Of a stretch of DNA of 64,000 nucleotides, positions 9,607 through 17,986 are shown piece after piece. The number at the start of each line of letters is the position of its first letter. The first letter of the stretch is position 1. The stretch comes from Acidicapsa dinghuensis (GTDB lineage: Bacteria > Acidobacteriota > Terriglobia > Terriglobales > Acidobacteriaceae). Location of the stretch: the NCBI RefSeq assembly GCF_025685685.1, contig NZ_JAGSYH010000004.1, positions 310,001-374,000 on the forward strand, written 5' to 3'. Made by a program: the position numbers and the translations under genes. The notes under the pieces are model-generated. The model had not been told where the DNA came from. It was given only the letters and a program-made list of their open reading frames with translations, and made no database searches.

Positions 9607-9666
9607 GTTCGACTCCCGCCGCCTCCACCATAATTTCAAATCATTTATTTTCAATAGTTTAAATTG
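9607..9666 (+). repeat. attL: left 60-bp attachment repeat (ssrA 3'-end-like)
   Basis: Begins GTTCGACTCCCGCC and continues through GCCTCCACCA, that is a T-loop, T-stem, acceptor strand, discriminator A and CCA. The 3' acceptor strand CGCCTCC has U at the position equivalent to 70, compatible with the G3-U70 alanine identity of tmRNA; a tRNA origin is less likely. The sequence directly upstream (GCGAATGTCCG) does not complete a T-stem, so no functional tmRNA body is attached here. The remaining 36 bp are AT-rich. Confidence 0.85.
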
Positions 9667-9691
9667 TGGAAAAATCAACAGATCGCTAAAC

Positions 9692-9709
9692 TGTACCAGA
9701 ATTGTACCA
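9692..9709 (+). promoter_or_regulatory. Paired TGTACCA boxes, left end (integrase arm-site candidate)
   Basis: TGTACCA at 9692-9698 and 9703-9709, one helical turn apart, 25 bp inside the left repeat. The same pair in the same spacing occurs at the right end (25451-25468). Such short direct repeats flanking an attachment core are typical arm-type sites bound by the N-terminal domain of tyrosine integrases. They also lie just upstream of the integrase start, so autoregulation is possible. Confidence 0.6.
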
Positions 9710-9739
9710 ACCGAGTTTTCGTGCTAGATTGACGGCATT

Positions 9740-10915
9740 ATGCTGTCCGTCTACACCCGCCATCACCCCGATTGCGCGAAAAAAGACGATTCCACCTATC
9801 GCCGCTGCCGCTGTCCCAAGTGGCTGGACGGCACTCTCCCCGGTCGCAGTGGACGCTTCCGCGTCTCAGCGAAAACGAAGTCCTGGGAAAAAGCAGAACT
9901 CGTCGCCCGCAAATATGAAAACTCTGCCCTCAGCGGAGAAGAACTGAAGCCGGCGAAGATGCCAACGGTCAAGGAAGCTGTCGGAGTCTTCCTCGGCGAT
10001 GCCGAGGCGCGTGGTCTGGCTCCCGCTACCCTGCAAAAGCTGCGCGGCATCTTCCAGGTTCAACTTGTCGGGTTCGCAGAAGAGTCCGGCGTCACCTTTC
10101 TGCGAGAATTCAATCCCCGTAACCTCACCGAATGGCGGCAAACCTGGAAGAAAGAGAAGGAACTCGCCCGGAAAAAGAAGTTCGAGCGCGTGATCGGCTT
10201 CTTCTGGTATTGCGTCCGACAGGGCTGGCTTCGTGAAAATCCCACCGCAACTATGGGGCGGGTGATTGCCAAGCATGTACCGACGGACTATTTCACCGCC
10301 GACGAATATAAGCGCATCATCGACGCCACCTACCGGCTTGGCGAACACGCCGAACGCTCCTGGGCTCCAGAAAAGCGCGGCATCCGTATCCGCGCTCTGA
10401 CAGAGCTGATGCGTTGGAGCGGCCTACGCATCCGCGACGCCGTAACACTCGAATGCGCGCGGCTCGTAGAAAACAAGCTCATGCTCTATCAGGCCAAAAC
10501 GGGGACGCCGGTTTTCGTGCCACTTCCACCCCACGTCGCCGATTTGCTCCGCTCCATCCCACCCGGTCTGAAGCCGAATCCAAATTACTTCTTCTGGTCC
10601 GGCAACGGTCTCCCAAAAACGTTCGTCGCCAACTGGCAGAGGGCCTATCGCCGCCTCTTCAAAGTTGCCGATCTCCATAAACCCGACGGTACATCGAAGC
10701 GTAGCCATTGCCACATGTTCCGTGATACCTTCGCCGTCGAAATGCTGTTGGCCGGCGTTCCCATCGATCAGGTGTCGATCCTTCTCGGCCATGCCAGCGT
10801 TCGCGTCACAGAGAAGCACTATTCACCGTGGGTTCGTGCTCGCCAGGATCAGCTTGAGAAGAGTGTGCAGTCAGCGTGGCAGGGACGGCGCGGCGAAACA
10901 GCCAATGCAGGCTAA
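9740..10915 (+). CDS. int: Tyrosine-type site-specific recombinase (integrase)
   Basis: 391-aa phage-type integrase that would excise and insert the 9607-25611 element. The N-terminus holds a Cys/His-rich patch (HHPDCAKKDDSTYRRCRCP) before a SAM-like core-binding domain (about residues 75-170). The catalytic domain shows all expected residues: R230 in WSGLRIRD, a Lys in YQAKTGTPVFVP, H325 and R328 in HMFRDTFA, H351 in LLGHASVRVTE and the nucleophile Y361. It starts 74 bp after the left repeat and reads inward, the standard arrangement at attL. Integrases of this length with a zinc-finger-like head are common in Acidobacteriota. Function is secure, target site inferred from the flanking repeats. 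Confidence 0.93.
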   Translation: MLSVYTRHHPDCAKKDDSTYRRCRCPKWLDGTLPGRSGRFRVSAKTKSWEKAELVARKYENSALSGEELKPAKMPTVKEAVGVFLGDAEARGLAPATLQKLRGIFQVQLVGFAEESGVTFLREFNPRNLTEWRQTWKKEKELARKKKFERVIGFFWYCVRQGWLRENPTATMGRVIAKHVPTDYFTADEYKRIIDATYRLGEHAERSWAPEKRGIRIRALTELMRWSGLRIRDAVTLECARLVENKLMLYQAKTGTPVFVPLPPHVADLLRSIPPGLKPNPNYFFWSGNGLPKTFVANWQRAYRRLFKVADLHKPDGTSKRSHCHMFRDTFAVEMLLAGVPIDQVSILLGHASVRVTEKHYSPWVRARQDQLEKSVQSAWQGRRGETANAG

Positions 10916-11046
10916 TTACAACTATGCATTCATGGAATTATCTCTGCTGAGTCGCGGCAAGCATCTCCTATAAAGCGCCAGCCTACCGGCCCGCGAGTCT
11001 GCTACCCTTTGCTAGTTCAAGCTAAGCAACCGGAACCGGAAGGGGT

Positions 11047-14000
11047 ATGGGGAAGATGCCTCTATTGAAGCGAGACGTGTCGCTCGGAGACCTATACGTT
11101 GCATATCGTAAAGCGAAGGTCGAGGCGTACTACGAAAACACACATGTACAAGCGCTCGCTTTTACTGAATACGAGCAGAATCTCGCGGAGAATCTCGCGC
11201 GTCTGCACCGGATTTTGCTCGACAAGGAAGAAACTTGGTCTTCCGACCTAGAGTTCATTGGCACATACGCATACCTGCCTAAATCCATCGAAGCGACTGC
11301 ATGGAATGATCACAGTGGCGGTCATTTCAGCGCTGTAGACCCAATAGCTGACTGGAAGCGTCGATTTGATGAATCGGGAAAAAGAGCGGAAGCAAAGCTG
11401 AGGCTGATAATCCGTCCCTCTGTAGATTTTCAGGTTATAACAGCGCTATGGATTATGAAGGTTGATCATCTCTTTGACGCTTCGCTCAACCCCGCTCTCT
11501 CTTACGCGAACCGCCTGCGACGATCACGCGTTGTTTCTTCAGATGAGTCCCGACGAGAGGACATAAATCTCTCTGCAACTGGGCTTTTCGTTCCCTATTT
11601 CTCGGCGTATCGACAGTGGAGAGAGAAGGGACTAGCGGCGATGGAAGACGCTCTATCGCGAGGGAAAAGCATCCTTGCGATCACGATGGACATAGAGCAG
11701 TTTTACCACCGGGTTTGTCCACGGTTTCTTCTTAGACGACGCTTTCTTTCCGCCATCCAACTGCGCCTCTCGCGAGCTGAGCGATCGCTAACTGATTCTC
11801 TACTACAAGCTATCGAGACATGGTATAGATCAACGCCCGACTACGCGGATCGACCGCTTGGAGCCATTCCCGTCGGCTTGTCTGCATCGAAGATAATCGC
11901 CAACGTCTTGCTGGTTGAACTCGACGACGCAATCGCGACCAATATCCGCCCTCTATATTATGGTCGCTACGTTGACGACATTTTCTTGGTCTTCGAGAAT
12001 ACCCAGCAACTTGATGGGGGGCGCGCTGTCGCAGCGTGGCTCACGAAGACTTTGGCTCCCCTCTTGAAGCCAAAGCGTGACTCTAGTAAATCGCCGTCTC
12101 TTCGCGTAGATCTCGCTTATGCGCGTGATTCGGAGCTTATCTTTGCCGGACCCAAGCAGAAAATATTTGCCCTGTCTTCGCCGCATGGACTTGATTTGAT
12201 TGAACACATACGTGAACAGATTCGGCTCCAATCGAGTGAACACAGACTGCTTCCCGTCGTTCCCGAGTCCGGAGCCGAGATGGCATCAAGGGCTCTTCTT
12301 GCTAGTCACGATGCGACTCGGCACGTCGATGCTCTTCGAAAGGCAGACTCCGTCTCAGTCAGGCGCTTAGGCCTATCTCTTCTCTTGGGTGACATCGAGA
12401 TATATGCCTCGGATCTCAGACCGTCCTCGTGGAGCGTTGTCCGCCGCGAGTTCTACGCCCTTATTACTCGACATGCTCTAACACCTTTCGGTTTTTTCGA
12501 ATTTGCTACATACCTTCCAAGGGTCTTCGGCATAATGCTCGGCTGCGGCGACTTCGACGCAGCCTCAGATTTTATCTCCGTGTTTGCGCAAGTTGCAGAG
12601 CTGCTCCAAGAGACTTCGACCGTTGGCAAGGGAAAACAGCAGTCACGGTTTATGCTCTGTATGAAACATTGCACCGAGGCCTTTCGCCAGACTGCTTTGC
12701 AAGCGGCGACCAGGCAAACCAGCAAGCTCGATTCTCGGTACCTATCCGTGCTCCGCAAGCTACGGCTGCTCGATCCAGATGTATCGCTCCCGTCATCATC
12801 GGAAAGGCTTGGTCGCCTTGCTCATCAACTTCTCCTGGCGGATTGGGGCAGCCGTCCCTACAAAGAATTCTGGTACATGAGCCAATCCACTGATGAATCT
12901 GGTCCGCCGGTCCCACGGGAAACTGAAGTGCGCCGCAAGTTGAGACTTGGGGCCATTCGTCGCTTTAGAAAGCTGGCAGGTCGGCTGAAAGTTCCTCACT
13001 GGCCCGCATTGGCATTTCCGACTAGACCGCTTCGCGTCGACGAGATCCCTTTAGCAGCCCCAGACGTTCTCAACGACCCCAATGCCTATCGAAAGGCGAT
13101 TATGGCCCTTCGCGGGGCCCGAGTGCTGGAGTCCGCCCGCATAGGAATCGAACCCGAGCCGCCCTCTCCAAAGGCGTTCACCACATTCGTGGTTCCAGGT
13201 GCACCTCGGGAGAGAATTACCATCGGTATAAGCAGCTACAAGACAACAGAGGATCAGTGGAAAGCTGCCGCATTGGGCAGACACGACCGTTCATTGCTGC
13301 GATATCGTGGCTTAAATGACTTGATCAACCGAATGCTCACAGAGCCCGTTCGGCCGGACTATATCGTCTTCCCAGAACTGAGCATTCCGCTGAGATGGGC
13401 TTTGCGTTTTGCGAAGAAACTAGCATCCAACCGCGTCTCTTTCTTGTCTGGAGTTGAGTATCACCGTGATACACGGCCAAGCGTCCTGAGAAATGACTGT
13501 CTTGTATCCCTTGTGACGAATTGGCCCGGTTACGCCAGCCATGTAGTTCGCTTACAGTCGAAGTTCGCCGCTGCCCATCAAGAAGCTGTAGGGCTTCGAC
13601 GGGTTGACCCGACCCGAAACAAATCGCTCTATCGTCCGACAGGATATTTGGCGTTGCCGACTCTATACGTGCACAGGGGATATTGCTTCTCGGTGCTAAT
13701 TTGTAGTGATTTGACGACGATCGCTAATCGAAGCGTCTTGTGTGGAGAACTCGATACGCTTTTTGTCCTTGAGTGGAATTCTGATGTCAAGACATTCTCC
13801 AGCCTCGTTGAAGCAACAGCTATGGACCTCCACACGTTTGTCGTGCAAGTCAACAATCGCCTCTATGGTGACAGTCGAATCCGCGTGCCGGCCAAGGAAG
13901 ACTATCTACGGGATGTCGTCCAGGTCAAAGGTGGCATCAGCGATTACTATGTGCTGGGCCAGATCGATTATCAGTCGTTGCGCCAGGAGCAACGGCGCAA

Positions 14001-14067
14001 GAGTCCCAGGATATTCAAGCCGACTCCAATCGGATTCACAATGTCTCAACGTCGCAGGGTCAAATAG
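11047..14067 (+). CDS. Reverse transcriptase-nitrilase fusion (DRT1-like anti-phage protein)
   Basis: 1006-aa two-domain protein. Residues about 205-380 form a reverse-transcriptase palm: AITMDIEQFYHRV carries the first catalytic Asp (D215), GAIPVGLSASKIIANVLL is the template-grip motif, and YYGRYVDDIFLVF carries D310 and D311. Residues about 725-990 form a carbon-nitrogen hydrolase: E777 in VFPELS, K839 as candidate lysine, C886 in VLICSDL. A helical linker separates them. This architecture is that of the unknown-group RTs (UG1 and relatives) called defence-associated RT type 1. In that family both activities contribute to phage resistance by an unresolved mechanism. AAGGGG precedes the ATG at 11047; a second ATG at 11056 is possible. 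No adjacent partner gene or obvious template RNA is seen. Confidence 0.87.
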   Translation: MGKMPLLKRDVSLGDLYVAYRKAKVEAYYENTHVQALAFTEYEQNLAENLARLHRILLDKEETWSSDLEFIGTYAYLPKSIEATAWNDHSGGHFSAVDPIADWKRRFDESGKRAEAKLRLIIRPSVDFQVITALWIMKVDHLFDASLNPALSYANRLRRSRVVSSDESRREDINLSATGLFVPYFSAYRQWREKGLAAMEDALSRGKSILAITMDIEQFYHRVCPRFLLRRRFLSAIQLRLSRAERSLTDSLLQAIETWYRSTPDYADRPLGAIPVGLSASKIIANVLLVELDDAIATNIRPLYYGRYVDDIFLVFENTQQLDGGRAVAAWLTKTLAPLLKPKRDSSKSPSLRVDLAYARDSELIFAGPKQKIFALSSPHGLDLIEHIREQIRLQSSEHRLLPVVPESGAEMASRALLASHDATRHVDALRKADSVSVRRLGLSLLLGDIEIYASDLRPSSWSVVRREFYALITRHALTPFGFFEFATYLPRVFGIMLGCGDFDAASDFISVFAQVAELLQETSTVGKGKQQSRFMLCMKHCTEAFRQTALQAATRQTSKLDSRYLSVLRKLRLLDPDVSLPSSSERLGRLAHQLLLADWGSRPYKEFWYMSQSTDESGPPVPRETEVRRKLRLGAIRRFRKLAGRLKVPHWPALAFPTRPLRVDEIPLAAPDVLNDPNAYRKAIMALRGARVLESARIGIEPEPPSPKAFTTFVVPGAPRERITIGISSYKTTEDQWKAAALGRHDRSLLRYRGLNDLINRMLTEPVRPDYIVFPELSIPLRWALRFAKKLASNRVSFLSGVEYHRDTRPSVLRNDCLVSLVTNWPGYASHVVRLQSKFAAAHQEAVGLRRVDPTRNKSLYRPTGYLALPTLYVHRGYCFSVLICSDLTTIANRSVLCGELDTLFVLEWNSDVKTFSSLVEATAMDLHTFVVQVNNRLYGDSRIRVPAKEDYLRDVVQVKGGISDYYVLGQIDYQSLRQEQRRKSPRIFKPTPIGFTMSQRRRVK

Positions 14068-14093
14068 GCATTCGTCGCGTAGCGCCTTGGAGG

Positions 14094-14360
14094 TCACCCG
14101 GCGCGCCTAGTTCGTTGGAAGTGAACGCGCAACATAACGCTCTCAGGAATTCGCAAGGTGATGTAACCGCGTTTGCGCCGAGTTTCAGGACTGCCCCACA
14201 GCAGTACGCCTTCCTCGTTTTCAAACATACGGCGAACGGTCTTCTCGCTCAGTGACCACATCTCCGCGATCTGGAGAACGCTGTAGTGCCGCTCCAGAGC
14301 GATTGAATCAACCGACACGCTCTGTACCGGCTTTTTCGGAACGTAGGAAGTGAAAGCCAT
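14094..14360 (-). CDS. Small excisionase-like HTH protein
   Basis: 88-aa protein with a MerR/AlpA-type winged helix: HYSVLQIAEMWSLSEKTVRRM followed by a wing around ENEEGVLLWG and a conserved IPESVMLR-type end. Proteins of this size and fold in integrative elements serve as excisionases (recombination directionality factors) or as regulators of them. It lies convergent to the RT gene, 26 bp beyond its stop. A perfect 12-bp palindrome (ACTGAGCTCAGT, 14425-14436) stands 65 bp upstream of the start and may be its control site. No strong ribosome site is visible. Excisionase role is inferred. Confidence 0.72.
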   Translation of the reverse strand: MAFTSYVPKKPVQSVSVDSIALERHYSVLQIAEMWSLSEKTVRRMFENEEGVLLWGSPETRRKRGYITLRIPESVMLRVHFQRTRRAG

Positions 14361-14995
14361 ACTCTTAATCCCTGGGTAGGTTCACAGCGCGCGGTTGCTA
14401 GATATCGATCTTCGCACGCGTCAAACTGAGCTCAGTATGAGTAAAAGCAGTCACGAAGTCAACTGGAATGCGCGAAGAAAACCCGCATGAACACTGGCGA
14501 TTTCCATTCAAGCGCTAATTACGAATCGATTCAGCCGCGCATTGAACTTGCGTTTCACATTCGATTGCGGAGCCAATACCGGGAACGTTCCTCGTGCCAA
14601 TACTTGAGTAATTGGTGCGCCGATAGGCACCGGATTACACCGCGCGTTCACAAGACAATCGCCCACGCATTTGCGAGCGAATATGGGGCTCGAACTACTT
14701 GCAAATGACGGGCGAATTGATGCCGGATTATCACCCTATTCCAGCCTGCAATTAGGCTGCGATGCGTGCCCATTCCCCTGCCGAGAAACTGCATGAAGAA
14801 TTCACCTCACGTTCTCAATTGGAGAGAACCCGAAACACGTGCTCAAGTCGGGGAAGCCGCGCTGAAGATGGGCCGGCATTTGGCCTCGATCCTCCCCTGG
14901 GCCGCCATCCTTTCACGGCCCCCGTCCAAAACATAAGTAAACGCGAAAGAGAACTTCCGCTTCCTTGGTGTGGACTCTTTCCACGGAGGCACTCC
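14361..14995. other. Gene-poor stretch with a 12-bp palindrome
   Basis: About 630 bp between the excisionase-like gene and a small plus-strand gene. Contains the palindrome ACTGAGCTCAGT at 14425-14436. Two short plus-strand readings (14487-14708 and the part of the later frame before 14996) look non-coding: no ribosome site and unusual composition. I see no RNA gene. Confidence 0.4.
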
Positions 14996-15163
14996 ATGAA
15001 GACTGAGAATAATGACCGCTACCGCATTCGTCGGGAACGCATCGCCCTGAAGCTCGACGCACTCATTAAAAAACACGACCTGCTGGCCGCCGACGATCCC
15101 GAACGTGGCTTGCTTTTGGACCAGATTTGGGCACTGAACATTGCTTACAACGTCGAAGAGTAG
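14996..15163 (+). CDS. Small highly charged protein, function unknown
   Basis: 55 aa, with GGAGG placed 7 nt before the ATG. Highly charged helical sequence (RIRRERIALKLDALIKKHDL) ending in an acidic tail. No family recognised. The in-frame region upstream of 14996 is open but lacks a ribosome site and reads poorly, so the short form is chosen. Conservation in other elements would be the test of reality. Confidence 0.5.
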   Translation: MKTENNDRYRIRRERIALKLDALIKKHDLLAADDPERGLLLDQIWALNIAYNVEE

Positions 15164-15272
15164 GCCGTCCAATCCAGCGCTGGTTATCGATGACCGTCGC
15201 TGAACGTTGTCTTTGGTTCTCGTGAGAACAGAGAAGCAGACATGCTTCTCATAGTTGGCTAACACCCGCAGC

Positions 15273-15302
15273 GAGAACGGCGGTCAAGGGCGCGCCGTTC
15301 TC
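15273..15302. repeat. 10-bp inverted repeat in convergent intergenic region
   Basis: GAGAACGGCG (15273-15282) and CGCCGTTCTC (15293-15302) are perfect inverted repeats with a 10-nt loop. The loop sequence GTCAAGGG is in turn partly complementary to CCCTTGAC at 15331-15338, and GGCCAC/GTGGCC pair at 15361-15376. The region lies between converging genes and may act as a bidirectional terminator; nested alternative pairing is also possible. Confidence 0.45.
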
Positions 15303-15391
15303 TGGCGCGTTCATCGAAGCGTAGCGTAGACCCTTGACGGCTGTCGCAGTGAAGGGTACGGGCCACCACAGTGGCCCTCTGCCTTCGATGT

Positions 15392-15772
15392 TCAGCGCCG
15401 CGCTTGATGTTCTTTCAGACGGTCCTCGGCGACCCGTGCCTTGTGCTTCTTCACTTCATCTATCAGCCCGTCGAACGCCTGCTCTGTCATCGGTTGACCG
15501 GTAGCCAACGGACGAAGGACATTGGTCAGGAGCAACCGGCAGGCTGTGATCTCGACCATCTCCGCACTGGCTCGATGCGTCGTTCTGCTCGCCTCAACTT
15601 CGCGCAGGATCAGCCCACGGATCAGCTCCCCGTGCGTCTGCCCGCGTTTGGCTGCCAGCGCCTCCAGGTCATGCAATTCGGCCTCATTTAGCTTGGTTCC
15701 AACATGATTCACCCGGAATTTCTTTCGCCGCTCCATCTCCGCCGCTAGATTTTTCTCGCCAAGGATCGCCAT
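15392..15772 (-). CDS. Ribbon-helix-helix-type protein, MobC-like
   Basis: 126-aa basic protein. The segment FRVNHVGTKLNEAELHDLEAL followed by AAKRGQTHGELIRGLILREVE has the beta-strand/helix/helix pattern of ribbon-helix-helix proteins such as MobC relaxosome components, with a helical C-terminal domain. It could act in mobilisation of the element (no relaxase gene is visible) or as a repressor. It is 279 bp downstream of hsdM on the same strand. Family assignment rests on pattern only. Confidence 0.6.
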   Translation of the reverse strand: MAILGEKNLAAEMERRKKFRVNHVGTKLNEAELHDLEALAAKRGQTHGELIRGLILREVEASRTTHRASAEMVEITACRLLLTNVLRPLATGQPMTEQAFDGLIDEVKKHKARVAEDRLKEHQARR

Positions 15773-16051
15773 AGCCCAATCTCCACTCCGAAAAGGGCGG
15801 CCCAGCAGCGTTTCCGAATGGAAACGCAGGATTCCTCAGGGAAACCCGACCCCTTCCATCTCATAGATGCGCCAGAGGTACACATCTGTCGCACGCAGGG
15901 CTCCCTGGCGCAACCCTGTGAGGGGTGGAGTGTCGAAATTCATCCCATGCGAAGCATGGCGGCTGCACTGCGCACGGATCGTCGGGTAGAACCGGCCAGC
16001 TTATCCAGGCGAATGCAGCGCGCTATCTAGTAGAAACTGGCAGCGCCAGGG
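15773..16051. other. Spacer between hsdM and the RHH gene with a small hairpin
   Basis: Holds a perfect 6-bp hairpin (CCATGC, loop GAA, GCATGG, 15945-15959) with no U-tract. Otherwise I see nothing; it should contain the promoter of the RHH gene. Confidence 0.35.
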
Positions 16052-17986
16052 TCAGGCCGATGGGCCGCCCTTTTCACTCAGCAAAGTGCGAAGTCGGGCC
16101 AGCGCCTCCGACACGATCTTTCCCTGTTCCGCGATGCTCTTAATGATCTCTTCAGGCGTCCGCGTATCGACCTTCACGACCGCATTCGGATTTACAGCCT
16201 TGAGATCGAAAACAGCGGCATCGATAGAAGCTACTTGAGCTTCCAACTCGCGGGCACTTTTCTCTTTCTCCGCAATCTGAGTAGCCAGCGCATCAACCTT
16301 CGACACCGCAGCCTTTTCTCGCTTCAATTGCTTGACCTGTTCTTTAAGGTCGGCAACTGTATGACGCAGCGAAGCGGCCTGGTCTTGGAGAGGCTGCATC
16401 TCCTCGCGAGCATTCGCTCGTCTCGCGGCGAAATCGACGGACCATGAATAACGGCTCTCGCTTTCCTTCTTACCGCGTTTTGCCAGCATACGAGCATAGC
16501 TCGGGAAGGGTTTCCCTTCGCTGGATTCCTCCGCTTTCCATTCGGCAATTAGGGTGGAAGGCAGAGCATCGTCCGGGAGGGTTCCGCCATTCTTATCGAA
16601 TCCAAAATGCGCGAGCGTCAATGGCGCCTTCTTCCCGACTTTGACGTGCGATAGGTCGTAGTACCAGATCGTCTCTGTCTTCTTCCCCTTGGTGAAGAAA
16701 AGCAAGTTCGTCTTCACGCCAGCGCCCGCCGTAGAGAAGACGCCTCCGGGCAGACTGATGATGCACCACAGGGCGCATTCGTCCGCCAGCTTGCGCTTCG
16801 TTTCGACGAAAGCGCTCTCATTCGTACGGAACAGCAATCCCTCATCGAGCACGATGCCGCAAGTGCCTTTGGGAGCCAGTTCGCTGAGGATGTCCTGCAC
16901 GAATAACACCTGCGTGGCGATGGTTCGATAGGAGAAATTCTTCTGGGCGTCGGTGCCTTCTTTGCCGCCAAAGGGCGGATTGGTAAGGATCACATCGAAG
17001 GTGGGTGGGGCCTGCTCGAAGAGCGCGGCGTAGGTGGCGCGGCGCGTCAGCGAGTTGCCGTGCCAGATGTTTGGCTGGTCGATCCCGTGCAGAACCAGAT
17101 TCGCCAGCGCAATCGGAAAGACGAGGTTTTCTTTCTCGCGGCCAAAGAAAGTTTCGTGCTTCAACGTGTCCAGATCGGTACTGGTGGCGCTTGCGCCCAG
17201 CTTGCGCGCGATGTGCTCGTAAGCGATGGCGAGGAAGCCGCCCGTGCCGCAGCACGGGTCATAAATTTTCTTTCCTAGCGTGGGATTAACCGTGTGCACC
17301 ATCGCACGGATGACTTCGCGCGGCGTGAAGAACTGGCCACCATCGGAGTTCTTTTCACCCATCTTCAGCAGCAGGTCTTCGTAAACTTGTGACAGGGTAA
17401 AGAAGTGGGTATCGTCGATGCCCTCGATTTTGATTTGGTGAACGCGATCAAGTATGTCGCGGAGGTTGGTTTCGCTGTCTACGCGCACTTTCTCTACGGC
17501 GGTCAAAGTGCGGCCTATGATGCGCTGTTTGCGGCTGGCTGCCGGGTTCGGAAGCTTGGTTCTTGGGTCTATATCCAGGCCGTGGAGATGCGGGAGCAAT
17601 TCGCCGTTGATGAAGTCGAAGAGCTTGCGGTCGCCAGCGGCGAAAAGTTCCTGGCGCTTCCAGCCTTGTGGTTTGCCATCGCTAGTCTTGGGGTGGTCCG
17701 GTTTATCGGAGTATGGCGCTGCCCAATCCTGCCAGCGATAGGGGCTGCGAAGCGCGGGTGAGAAGCTCGCGCCTACGACCTCGGCTTCCTCTTGATCACG
17801 CGTCTCTTTGGCGTCCAGGATGCGGAGGAAAAGAATCCATGTAAGCTCGGGCACGTACTGCAACGCGCTGGCGCAATTGGAGCGGCGCATCACATCGCAG
17901 ATACTCATCACGAAAGCGGAAAGCGACTGAGAGGACTCAAACTTTTTGCGCTTAGAATTTAGCGTTTGCGTCGGTTTCGAATTCAT
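16052..17986 (-). CDS. hsdM: Type I restriction-modification methyltransferase subunit
   Basis: 644-aa N6-adenine methyltransferase. An HsdM N-terminal helical domain (about 20-160) precedes the methylase domain with the SAM-binding motif DPCCGTGGFLA and the catalytic NPPF at 336-339. The last ~140 residues (after about 500) are a strongly predicted coiled coil (DLKEQVKQLKREKAAV), making it longer than the usual ~500 aa. It is the last gene of an hsdR-hsdS-hsdM operon; its ATG overlaps the hsdS stop by 4 bp. Methylates host DNA at a sequence read by HsdS and forms the R2M2S restriction complex with the neighbours. Confidence 0.93.
   Translation of the reverse strand: MNSKPTQTLNSKRKKFESSQSLSAFVMSICDVMRRSNCASALQYVPELTWILFLRILDAKETRDQEEAEVVGASFSPALRSPYRWQDWAAPYSDKPDHPKTSDGKPQGWKRQELFAAGDRKLFDFINGELLPHLHGLDIDPRTKLPNPAASRKQRIIGRTLTAVEKVRVDSETNLRDILDRVHQIKIEGIDDTHFFTLSQVYEDLLLKMGEKNSDGGQFFTPREVIRAMVHTVNPTLGKKIYDPCCGTGGFLAIAYEHIARKLGASATSTDLDTLKHETFFGREKENLVFPIALANLVLHGIDQPNIWHGNSLTRRATYAALFEQAPPTFDVILTNPPFGGKEGTDAQKNFSYRTIATQVLFVQDILSELAPKGTCGIVLDEGLLFRTNESAFVETKRKLADECALWCIISLPGGVFSTAGAGVKTNLLFFTKGKKTETIWYYDLSHVKVGKKAPLTLAHFGFDKNGGTLPDDALPSTLIAEWKAEESSEGKPFPSYARMLAKRGKKESESRYSWSVDFAARRANAREEMQPLQDQAASLRHTVADLKEQVKQLKREKAAVSKVDALATQIAEKEKSARELEAQVASIDAAVFDLKAVNPNAVVKVDTRTPEEIIKSIAEQGKIVSEALARLRTLLSEKGGPSA

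Noticed and set aside
9607..9630. A complete tRNA or tmRNA gene at the attachment site
   Set aside because: Only the T-loop to CCA part exists; no D- or anticodon arm or tag region upstream of either copy.
9323..9631. Minus-strand reading frame beginning MVEAAGVEPD across the left repeat
   Set aside because: It is the reverse reading of an RNA 3' end with CCA, a well-known annotation artefact; no ribosome site.
10916..11046. Structured template RNA for the reverse transcriptase
   Set aside because: The 131-bp gap has no convincing conserved hairpins; it is too short for a retron-type ncRNA beyond a simple leader.
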